From Entoloma clypeatum (lineage: Eukaryota; Basidiomycota; Agaricomycetes; Agaricales; Entolomataceae): a stretch of 64,000 bases of DNA. The stretch spans positions 3,968,001 through 4,032,000 of the forward strand of contig OY751491.1 of assembly GCA_963565915.1 (NCBI GenBank), in the 5' to 3' direction. A program made the translations under genes and the position numbers. The notes below the pieces were generated by a model, which had not been told where the DNA came from, did no database searches, and saw only the letters and a list, made by a program, of their open reading frames with translations. Shown in pieces: positions 23,154 through 33,455 of the stretch (position 1 is its first letter; every line of letters starts with the position of its first letter).

Positions 23154-25137
23154 ATGGCATCCCTACTTCCCAGCAGTTCCTTGGATTCAGAAAAGCGCAG
23201 CTTTTCAAGTGGCCATGATGGCGAGAGGGGGCCTGCCAACGGCCCGAAAGTTGACGCAGAATCCTCCGACGGAGGTTGGAGAGGTTGGTCTGTTCTTCTT
23301 GGCGTGTAGGTTTGTTCTATTCCCAAGTCTTTTCCATCTGCTGAAGGCGATGTTAATAGTTGGCTTGTCCAATTCTGCACTTTCGGGTGAGTAAATAATG
23401 GTCAAAAGCGCGAGGTGACCACACAATCGTACTTCAGATATACCAATGCCTTCGGCGTATACAATGGTAGTTGCCCTCGCTCGTTTCTGCAGCGAGTGAC
23501 AACTTTCTAATTATGCAGATTTTTACGTCCGAACGTATCTGAATGGATCTTCGTCATCACAAATCAGGTGCGCGATTCAGTGAACACCTTTTCTCATTCT
23601 GTCGAGTGTTGACTCAATACGACACAGCTGGATAGGCAGTATCCAACTCTTTCTCCTGTCATTTGCCGGCTTGATAACGGGAAGGGCTTATGACACGGGA
23701 TATTTGTCTGTTCTTTCTCATTCCCCAGAATCGAAGCCGGCTTATGACCCTCGACAGTTATCATATGATGATAGGCGGATCTCTCCTTTTTGTTTTCTGC
23801 TTGTTTATGCTCTCCTTTGCCCAACCGGGGCAGTATTATCAGGTAGCTTTATCTGTTTATCAGATAGCCGGCCAGTGGATGACTCATGTGTGAAACAAAG
23901 ATCTTCCTTACTCAAGGCTTGGGGCTTGGTCTTGCGACTGGAATCTGTTATATACCAAGTCTGGCACTTGTCTCACAATATTTCTATCGTCAACGTGCAC
24001 TGGCGATGGGAATAGCGGCCTCTGTAAGCCCTCGTTCTGACATGGTGTCCAATATCCGACGTATTTACCCTCTAGGCAGCAGCAGTCGGTGGTACGCTTC
24101 ATCCTATCATGCTCAACCGACTTTTCTATGGACCCGTTGGCTTTCAAAATGGCGTCCGCGCGAGCGCCGGTTTATGCGGTTGTCTCCTCCTCCTCGGTCT
24201 TATACTCATGAGACAGAGGCTTCCACCAGCCAAACACGACTTTGACATGTTACGCACGACCAAAACGTTCGCTACCGACGTACCTTTTCTGTTCATGACG
24301 CTTGGGTTAGTTCAACCAGATTTTTCATCCTGGCATCATGTATCAAGTGTTTCTCGATCAGGGCTACATTTATTTATGCTGGCCTATATTTCCCCATCTT
24401 CTTCGTCCAGCTCAATGCCATGAAGAATGGCATTTCGCCGCAATTGGCCTTCTATAGCGTTTGTGTCTCTCTCCGCCTCTTTTTTTGTATGAAGTTTGAA
24501 CTTTTTTTTCCGGTCAGGTCGCCATTTTGAATGCTTCCAGTGTAGTCGGTCGCATCGCTCCCACCATGTTTGTCCGTCGCCTCGGTACATTCAATGTGAC
24601 AATTGGGTGCCTATGGGTAGTCGTCATTCTGATCTTCTGTACCCTTGCTATCAAAAATGTGGCGGCGACCATCATCTACGCCATCATGTATGGATTTTTC
24701 TCTGGGACATGTGCGTCGATTCAGGCATTTAAACACTTTTTTCTGGGACTAAAAGATATGCAGATTGTGGCCTTCTTGCTCCTCTGGTAGCTTCCACTGT
24801 CGATGATGACTCAGAACTCGGGGCACGTTTAGGCGTGTGTTATTTCATTGCCGGTGAGCATACTTTGAACCTCTTAATCACTCAACGGACTAAAGGCTTT
24901 TCAGCCTTTGGGGGTCTAGTTGGTGCGACGTTGTGTCACAAGACTCATCATCTGCTAACGTCAAGGTTCCTTATCTATTTACACATAGGTAACCCAATTG
25001 CTGGTGCACTGCTTACCAGCTCTTTTGTGTGGTGGCGGCCCCTTCTTTTCGCAGGGCTTTGTGTTTTTGCGGGAAATTCCTGTTTCCTTGCTGCGCGGCA
25101 TGTCTATTCTAAGAAAAAATGCACGCAATGGTTGTAA
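23154..25137 (+). CDS. MFS transporter, monocarboxylate-porter-like (paralogue 2)
   Basis: Same exon layout as the upstream gene, about thirteen exons, roughly 440 residues. It matches that gene almost segment by segment: DGGWRGWSVLLGV, FCTFGYTNAFGVYNDFY, GLGLGLATGICYIPSLAL, QYFYRQRALAMGIA, GPVGFQNGVRASAGLCG, SSVVGRIAPTMFVRRLG, GNPIAGALL and the C-terminal KKKCTQWL. The soluble N-terminus differs strongly (MASLLPSSSLDSEKRS). Clear tandem gene duplication followed by divergence of the cytoplasmic tail. Substrate unknown. Convergent with the hydrolase ending at 25315. The ATG at 23154 gives the usual N-terminus. Confidence 0.88.
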
Positions 25138-25314
25138 GTTGTAATTTATCACCTTTTCTCCCTTTACCTACATGAGGCGGCGCGGCGCGGTCCTTTGGGA
25201 TCAATGATCTTTCTACGATTTCAGAGCCTTCCCTGTACCACCACCTATATAGTTGTCTGACTGGTTATCATTCTCTGTGAACGCCATCGATTCTCTAGAT
25301 GTTGTATACTTAGA

Positions 25315-26774
25315 CTAGTTGTCCCAATGGCAAATTTCTTGACACCATCCCAATACCTTCTCCCCTACCCGATGTACCAGGCCATCGTAATCCAAATTCT
25401 GACCTCGAATGAATAATCCACAATGTGCGGCCACTTCATGCTCTACGCCCCCGATTGGGACGTTCTCCCATTTCTCGCTGCCACCGAGAACCCTGCCTAG
25501 AGCAGCCCTGGGAAGTACGGCGAAATGATGTGCAGACGTCTTCCCTTCCTTGACCTTACGCTTCCCAACACCGGGAGTACCTCCATTGCTCTGGGTTCCC
25601 TGACTAGATGCTGAAGCAATGGAATCGGAATCAGAGGATATACTCAAGTTTTCGACCCTTGATAGGTGAGCAACAGCGTCACCATCGTCTAGAGTATCAA
25701 CGCCGGCCCGAAGACGAGCCCCAGAGGCATCCGAGTCGTCCCCGTCGTCTATTGATGATTTGGGGACCGCCTGAGTCCAGTAATTGACCCAGAAACCATT
25801 CCAAACGACGAGACGTGTGTAACGAGTTTTTAAACCACGAGGATCAAACATGCAGGCACCGAATTGGAAACGGTCTAGGAGCCACTGTTTACCGGCGCTG
25901 AAAGGAGCATCGGAGTGTTTACGTGCCCATAGAACGATCGGGTCATTGGAATGGGACGAAAGAAAATCTCGAGTGCGATCGATGAAGGATAGTTGTGATC
26001 GACTTGGGGGCATTGGCTCTATATTCGGCGGGGATGGACCTGGGGAACTTATCGGTAAAAAGCGATTTTGTGTAAAGCGCAGATCTATACCATAGAAATG
26101 CTTCTTGTATGCTTCCCAATCGTCGGTGACCTTGGCATCCACGATGTCGACTAGGGAATCGTCATTCATCTGGCTTGCGGTCTTTTTCTTTCCGTTTTCC
26201 TCCTTTGGAAGCAGGGACGCCATCCCACTGATGACTACGTGTGGGTGCATACCGAGATATGGGGTGTCAAATGCAACCACTCCGACGATTCGACGAGGTT
26301 TGGAGCCAGGGAATGGATCAGGGTTATTGGAGACGTCTGTTGCAGCTTCTGCGGCTAGGAGGCCGCCCATGGAGTGCCCTAGGAGTATGACTGGACCTGG
26401 AGATTGCGTTGAGAGCCTCGTTGCCATGCTTAGTCTTCGGGTAACACTGAAACAATGTCGATGTCCTACCATTCCAAGAAGTTTCTGGTCGCAAAGGACA
26501 AGGGTTTGGCACTTTTATAGGTTGGGTATAGACTCGTTCGAATGGTGATACCGGGATTTAGGGATGTTAGAGTGGTTGAGACGTGGGCTTGTAAATCTGT
26601 CGGGAATGACTGCGGCGAGTTGAGTCAGGATATCTACTGGGGGATCGTCGCCATTGCCACCTGGAAGCTGGTATCATTTCCTGAGCGGTGAACCAGATGA
26701 GTAAAGTCATGACATTCGTACTTCGAGGCGCGCGTACCTTGAAACCCATGAATGTATATCAGATGAACCTGCAT
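25315..26774 (-). CDS. Alpha/beta hydrolase (lipase-like) with GHSMGG
   Basis: Four exons on the minus strand: 26774-26738, a 20-nt micro-exon 26680-26661, 26609-26470, and a long last exon ending at 25315 whose 5' boundary (about 26450-26420) is uncertain. The N-terminus MQVHLIYIHGFQGNDTSFQ is the first strand plus oxyanion-hole H-G. PVILLGHSMGGLLAAEAA carries the nucleophile serine, and GVVAFDTPYLGMHP follows. A charged Ser/Asp-rich insert (about residues 285-345) precedes a conserved C-terminal block ending with HCGLFIRGQNLDYDGLV. This fits a fungal hydrolase family often annotated as lipase or DUF676/PGAP1-like; the substrate is unknown. The micro-exon is required: without it the H-G-F-Q and S-F-P frames do not join. 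Divergent from phospholipase C. Confidence 0.8.
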
Positions 26775-27358
26775 TTCTGTGCTCAACGTTCAACGTCGGT
26801 TCAACGACGCTACCCGGACTCCGATCCATGCAGCCGCAGCAGGCCGCCCGATCAGACGCAATCTTGCCACGATCATACCACTCCGCCGCGGGGTACATAC
26901 ATCTTGCTGCTTATGTAGCACCTGGTGATGCAGTTGACCTCACTCAAGGTTCATGCTCTACCATACATTATACTGACTTCATTCATATACTTAACTGTAC
27001 TTATGGTGTCGCTGATATCGTCTGGCAGATTCGGCAGCATAGACCATGATTCGTCTTTGCTGATCTGCTTTTAGGTTGTTTCATTCGGAGAAAGAGCGTG
27101 GACTATAATTATGGTCAGTAAAATCGGGGAGGAAGCTCGTGAAGGAAAAATGACGTCATGAAGCGGAACCGTTTTTAGCCTGGTCACGTGGATGCAAATG
27201 GTTTTTCTGTCACGATGAGTCGTGGAACTTCTCCGATGAATCAAAAAGCTGTCTGTACCTCAAATGCAACCTCAGGGGCCCATATTGCCGCCTGCGACTG
27301 GTCTCTACACAACCACCACGACAGACAGTCCTTCAAGAAGTGATTGATCGGCACCATC

Positions 27359-30300
27359 ATGGAAGAGGACGCTTCGCCAGGAAATTGGCAGGAATTGCAA
27401 AGGGGCACGCCCATGACGAAAGTATCCAGCAAGAAACATAAGCCTGTAGTCCTTCGGCTAGACCCCGACCTCGGCCAGGTAATTTGGGAGTCAAAGCAAA
27501 ACCATATCAGTACGTTACAGGCCCTTTCTTTACATCATCACCTTTCACATTGTTGATCCACAGTTCCCATCGAGAACGTAAAGGAGCTTCGTTCCGGGAC
27601 AGACACGCGATATTATCGCGAGCAGTTCCAGCTTGCTCAGGAGTATGAGGATCGCTGGATCACCATCGTGTACATCATGAACGGAGCATACAAAACGCTC
27701 CATGTCATTGCCGCCACAAAAGACGTGTTCAATATGTGGAACACTGCCCTTCGGAAGCTGCATACAATCCGGCGGGAACTAATGAGTGGCTTAGGAAACA
27801 CCGAGACGCGTCAGGCGATTTGGGAGAAACAGTGCTGGAAAGGGGCAGACGAGGATCGGGAGCAGAAGTTGGGGTTCGAGGACGTGGAGAAGCTGTGTAG
27901 ACGGCTAAATATCCATTCGAACACGGAGGATCTGTTGAGGCTATTCAAGGTCCGTTCGCTTAGGGGGTATCTGCGCATGTACTCACTTTTTTTTGTTTAG
28001 CAGGCAGACAGGAGACAACGAGGCTACCTAGATTTCGACGATTTTCGACACTTTGTGAAGCTCCTGAAAGCACGCCCTGAGATTGACAGACTTTTTCACA
28101 AATTATCCGGTCGTGGTGGCGGAGTCTTTGACTTTTCAGTTTTTGAAAAGTTCATGAGAGAGAAACAGGAGGTATGCTTTCCTTCTCCGGATCGCTGATA
28201 TCAATTGACGTTTGATTTGCAGTCTCGTCTCAGTCATGAAGAAATGCAGTCCATTTTCGAGCGGTACTCGGAATCGATTGATGGCGGTCCATCTAGTCTG
28301 CGACGCATCATGAACTTGGAGATGTTCGCGTCTTTCCTGCTCTCGCCTGAAAATTCGGCTTTCACGGACCAGCATGGAAAGGTTTGGCACGATATGACGC
28401 GGCCGCTTCCAGACTATTATGTGTCTTCTTCGCATAACACATACCTCGTCGGACACCAGCTTGTTGGCGTTAGCACAATTGAGGGGTACATCCGCGCCTT
28501 GCTGCACAGTTGTCGGAGTGTCGAGCGTAAGTTTAACTCTATCCGATCTTTCCATACTATGGGCTCAATGTACGCGCTTTCCTTCGCGCATATAGTGGAC
28601 ATCTACGACAACGTTCCCATCACAGAGCCCATGATCTTTCATGGCAAGACGTTCACGTCCAAGGTGCCCCTCCGCGACGTTTGTCGCGCCATTGCGAAGT
28701 ATGGCTTTGTAGCATCGCCATATCCAATCATCATCTCAGCAGAAATGCACTGCTCGGTCGCTGGCCAAGAGGTTGTAGTGGCAATCTTGAAGGCGATTTT
28801 TGGACAGATTTTGGTCGATGCCCCAATCAGCGGGGAAAGAGGGAAAGCGGAAAGGCTGCCTAGCCCGGAGCAGTTGAAGGGGCGAATTCTCTTCAAGGCA
28901 AGGGTTTTTCTTTCTCTCTGTTTGCTGCCAGGTGTTCATTCATTACAGACGAAGAACCTTGATCTTGAGAGACGCGAATTTATCGGAGATGCTGAGGACA
29001 AGTATTCTTCGACCGAGACTTCTTCAACTTCCGATTCGGATGCGGCCTTTGAACAGCAACGGCAGGGAGGCAGTGCCAAGAGGGTCATGGAGTCTGATGC
29101 TGCCAAAGGTTCGTTTTCATCGACCCCCACGTTTGCCCATCTGATTCTTTGATGCAGACTTCAAAGGTGGTCTGCTCGGGGCTGGCTCAACAGTCTTTCA
29201 GCATGTCCGGAGTGTTGGTAAGCTGGCTCCATCCCCCTCGCTTCCTGCAAATGGCACCAAACGCCAACATCTTCTGCCCAAATTGAGGACCGATTCACTT
29301 TCAGACGGCATACCCCCTGGTTCCTCGTCGACTGGAAGTGGATACTCGTCACCAACCCATTCACAAGCTATCTATGTCAACCAAGTCTTCTCGGCATCGC
29401 CCCCTTCAAGCTCCTCGAGTTTCGTACCAACTCCCCAGCGCTCCCCTCCAGAGTACCCGTCGTCAACGCCTCGTAGAAGCGTTTCCGACCCGGAAACTGG
29501 CAAGCGCCCTCCTCCCCCGCCCTCCCCATCTACGAAGTCGAAGCAAAAGATGGCGCCGAGTCTACTTGAGCTCCTCGTCTATACAGTTGGCGTCAAGTGC
29601 AAAGGCATCAACAAAAAAGAAATGTACAAGCCCGAGTATATGTTTTCACTTTCGGAGACTACGGCGAACCGAATGATCAAGGCTGTGTCGTCGATGCCGG
29701 CGTTGGTTTCCTCGTTTGGCAATGGGAGGCCAGCGATGTCATCGCCTCCCCGAGGTGGTAATACAGGAGTCAGTGGAGGAGGAGGAAGCGGGATGCAGGA
29801 TCTCATCAAACATTGTCGGACACACCTTGTGAGGGTATATCCAAAAGCGACGAGAGTCAGCTCGACGAACTTTGAGCCCCATCGTTATTGGAGTGCTGGT
29901 GTGCAGCTAGTGGCCATCAACTGGCAAACCTTTGGTTCGTCCCTATCTCACATGCACTCAAGATTTCGTTCCTCATATACTGTTTCAGATCTGGGGTATA
30001 TGATCAATCACGCCATGTTTCAGCGGAATGGCCGAGCGGGTTACGTTCTCAAGCCGGCTGCACTACGAGGGCCCAATCCTGCCAACCCAAACGAGATCCA
30101 TATGACGAAGGATTTGCTGGCGAGACGGACGACACATTACCTTGATGTATCCATAATTTCCGCTCAGCAGCTTCCTCGGCCGAAAGACTCCTCAGGCCGC
30201 GAGATTGTCGATAAAACGATTGTGGTCCATCCGTTTGTGGAGGTGTCCATTCATGTTCCGGACTGGACGACGACGACTGCTAGCAACAACAACAACACAC

Positions 30301-30751
30301 CCTCTATGAGGACGGCGCCTTCTCGGCCCGGATCTCCTCCTGGACCTGTGATTGTGGCAGGGACAGGGACAGCAACACCATCCCGGACAATCTCCCATCG
30401 GACAGGCGTGGTGAAGAACAACGGGTTCAACCCCGTGTGGGAGGAAAAGCTGCGAATTCCCTTTGATTGTGTGGGTGACATGCGGGATTTGGTGTTTGTG
30501 CGGTTCTTGGTGCGACAGGCGGGGAGGAAGGATGATGAGGAGCCGCTTGCGGTGTATTGTGCCAGTTTGGGGAGTTTGGGGATGGGTAGGTTTTGCTTTC
30601 TTTTCTGTCCATTTCAGTGTTTTGTTGATGAGCTCTTGATTTTTTTAAAATTTTATTCATAGGGTATCGACATCTTCCGCTGCATGATATGCAGTTGTCC
30701 CAATATCTGTTCTCTACGTTGTTCGTGCGGATGGCCATTGTAGACGCATAG
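27359..30751 (+). CDS. PLC1: Phosphoinositide-specific phospholipase C, delta type
   Basis: Nine exons: 27359-27509, 27564-27949, 28001-28171, 28223-28526, 28596-28897, 28949-29108, 29158-29934, 29989-30585 and 30663-30751. Total 978 residues, phases agree. Hydrolyses PIP2 to IP3 and diacylglycerol. Domains in order: a PH-like N-terminus (VVLRLDPDLGQVIWES) and EF-hand-like helices. The X domain has SSSHNTYL, SVELDIYD, IFHGKTFTSK and SAEMHCS, keeping the catalytic histidines, Asn, Glu and Asp. A Ser/Pro-rich linker of about 200 residues follows, then the Y domain (YPKATRVSSTNFEPHRYWSAG, VAINWQT, GYVLKP) and a C2 domain with a low-complexity insert. Intron 5 starts GC rather than GT (AAG|GCAAGG); this gives the canonical LFKTKNLDL. 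Using the nearby GT adds two residues. Confidence 0.95.
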
Positions 30752-31394
30752 TCGGCATCCACCCCCCAAGGGGAGAAGGATACTGCTCACGCGGGAGACG
30801 AGGTGGTCCTTCTCCTATGACTTGCGTGCGTGCGGATGTATTCGCCCTTGCTTGGATGCAAGATGGATGTCTGGAATGAGGAATGAGTTATGGCTCAGCC
30901 TCGAGGGACATCGGGGGAGGGACAGCCGTATGATATGGTGCCAACCGAAAGGAAACCCTGAAAGCATCACACGTCGTATCATCACCAAGTTCATCTCGAC
31001 TCGACAAGCCTCGGCCATCGGCCTTATCATTGGCGGTAGCAGATGGGATCCCGTATGTAGTCTCCGTTTGGCGCCCTTGAATTGTCATTACGTTTGATAC
31101 GTACATATAACCTATTCCTGAAAGTATATGCTGAGGAGGTGCATTTCAAGATAGAGAATCGGCGCAGGCTTGTTCCTGTCAATTGACTTAGTACGATTAT
31201 TAGAGAGAGACGTGATATGGATGCGTAGCGTTGTGCGTCCACATTATGTATAATCCAGGAGAGAGACTCAGTGGTCACTTGCTACAGGCCTATTCCGATT
31301 GCCAAATTAGTGACTTTTCCAAAGTCACGTGCAAACCCCGTCGGCTGAACAAAAAGCAAAAAGCAGGTCGGGGATATCCGACTTTCCTAATAAG
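30752..31394. other. Intergenic, upstream of U6
   Basis: No protein gene recognised. The last 80 bp contain a CACGTG box (about 31325-31331). No strong TATA box is obvious 30 bp upstream of the U6 start. Confidence 0.45.
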
Positions 31395-31422
31395 TGTTGT
31401 CCCCTTCGGGGTGACATACGAA

Positions 31423-31453
<31 letters not shown>

Positions 31454-31507
31454 GGCCCCTGCACAAGGATGACACGCTTTCCCGGAGTGGTAGACCTACG
31501 GGTCTCA
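31395..31507 (+). ncRNA. U6: U6 spliceosomal snRNA
   Basis: The core ATTGGAACGATACAGAGAAG at 31425-31444, followed by ATTAGCATGGCCCC, TGCACAAGGATGACACGC, is the universally conserved U6 sequence. It includes the ACAGAG box that pairs with the 5' splice site and the AGC triad of the catalytic centre. A 5' stem-loop precedes it (CCCC-TTCG-GGGG at 31401-31411). The 3' part is unusual: after GACACGC it runs into AGACC-TACG-GGTCT (31492-31505), a perfect 5-bp hairpin with a UACG tetraloop. A four-T run suitable for Pol III termination follows at 31515-31518. The exact ends are inferred. Confidence 0.93.
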
Positions 31508-31518
31508 ATATTTATTTT

Positions 31519-32661
31519 ATTTTATTTGCCTTCTTCATGGTAGAAGAAGGTTCGGATGGTACTACGACAACTAAGTATTTTTGTGGGGACACCTAAATAA
31601 ACTTCAGCGACAATGACTCTACAGAGCGGCGCGTGCGTGCTCGTGTCAGTGATTAGCCTACTATATAATCTTCAATTAAAACCATATAATAAAACTTCCG
31701 TGTGCTGCAACGTTTTTGCCTACGACTGCAAACGAACACGCGCGTGAACAAGGCTGATGATGCAGGTAGGTAATGGTACGTACGTACCTTCAAGTCAAGC
31801 TCCGCATGGTCACCAAACCGATATCGTCAATGGCAGGTACCATTTCCCCGGAATGTAGTATACATTCACACCGTATCATGCACGATATACTCATTGACTA
31901 TGAGTCACTGATAAGATCCCGGCCGATGATAGTACCTTTGTTGAGTACAACAAGCCCCCTCAAACGACGAATAACTACGTAACGACACGAGCTCAAGTGA
32001 CAATCGAGGGAAACCAGCCAAAGAGCACTTTTTTTTTATCATTCTTTTACAGACGCATACATACACTGGCACCAGGGGCAGCGAGTGCCCTCACGCCAAA
32101 GCTGTTTAAACGGACTCGGATTGCCGAGCCCTATCCAGCTCCATCAGACAAACAGTATTGCCGAGAATCTCGCGAGTCAATTAGTCACCACTGAAAAAGA
32201 AAAGTAAATGACCTGGGTAACCGAGGCAATAAATACATGAAGCAGCAAACGACTCGGGGAAAAAAAAAGTAAGTAATAAAGAAAGGGGGAAAAAGGACGG
32301 CGAAAGAGATAAGGGGCGGAGACGAAGGCGATAAAAAACGAAGAGGCATGAAGGGTCCCGTGAATAGATAGATAGGAAGAACAAAAGTTCCGCGATGCTA
32401 GAAGGGGCAAGGTAGCCGGATGTGACCGCTCTTGCGGGAAGGACGTAAAAGCGTGAGGCGTAGAGCGCAGATAGAGGGTCCGCGTTAGTGCATGATTAGC
32501 TGAGCATGAATGGGTGGTAAAATAGTGGGGGGCGGGACTGCGATATAGGTTCGGTTTTGGTTGGTGATTATGTGCTTTGTGGGATCGCTTTGGTGTTCTT
32601 GAGACGAATGCGTGACCTCGCAAGAATGATCGGGTACGAATAATGATAAGGTGAATATCGG
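31519..32661. other. No gene recognised
   Basis: Low-coding stretch downstream of U6 and downstream of the minus-strand proline-rich gene. A minus-strand frame of 148 codons (32177-32623) is rich in H, S, P, F and L with no motif and most likely represents 3' untranslated sequence. GGTTCGGATGG at 31549-31559 resembles a Pol III B box. Confidence 0.4.
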
Positions 32662-33455
32662 TCAGACCATCGTTGAAGCAGGGTTTGATGGTGGAAGCGA
32701 TGGTGGGGGTGACGATGTCGAGGAAGGTGGCGAAGAAGGAGGTGGCGGAGAAGGAGGTGGCGAGGGTTTACGAGTAGGTGGTACTGTCGTACGAGCTGGT
32801 GGACGGTTTGCTGGTTTTCGGTATGTCTAGAGAGGAAGTTTGTGATGAGACGTTCACGAAGGACAAGGAAGGAACGAAACGAACATGTCTTGACATAATC
32901 ATCTTGGCCATTGAGATTGGCTCTTCTGATTGGTACAACGCGGGAACTGAAAGACAAGGGGGGGGGTAAGATTAGGATTCAGCGAGGCAGAAGCATGTAC
33001 GAACGAGGCGTCTCGAAGGCTGGACCTCCCCTCCTGATCCTTTGATGTTGCCAGCGCTCTATCGGCCGTTCTTCCCGCCTCTGCTGCATCCCCACACCCT
33101 TGCCCACGCTTTCTTTATCGACCATAGTAAGCGTCATTGGTAGACTGAGGGAAACCGACGAAAGGCCCTCCCATGAGAAAAGTCCCCAGGTCCATGACAA
33201 CCGCCGTTGCCGTGCTGGCTCTGACCCCCGAATTGCCTTTTCTTCGACTTGGACCTGTGGGCCCTGGATCGTCGTCTTCTTGCCGATGTTGTTTCGAAGA
33301 CAGAGAGCGGCCGCTCGGACGAAAGATAACAAGACGAGCGAGGCCAAGAGCGAAAGAAGAATGGACGTGTACGACGGGAATCTCTCCGGAAGGAAGGAGA
33401 TCGAGGGGACGGCCATCGACATTGAGCCCGCTGGTAGTTGACGGAGGAGGAGCAT
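32662..33455 (-). CDS. Single-pass membrane protein with proline-rich C-terminus
   Basis: Three coding segments on the minus strand. The first (ATG taken at 33455) contains one hydrophobic helix, YTSILLSLLASLVLLSFVRA, then a basic and Ser-rich stretch with RRLSWTWGLFSW. A phase-matched intron (GTACAT...TTTCAG) leads to SSRVVPIRRANLNGQDDY. A second intron leads to a proline-rich tail (RKPSPPPSPPPPSSPPSS... ending NPASTMV, stop at 32662). No domain recognised; the P-x-x-P-rich tail may bind SH3 or WW domains. The start is uncertain because an upstream frame reaches 33549 and could supply another exon. Confidence 0.5.

Noticed and set aside
32177..32623. Minus-strand 148-codon His/Ser/Phe-rich protein
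   Set aside because: Biased composition, no motif, and located in the 3' flank of the proline-rich gene.
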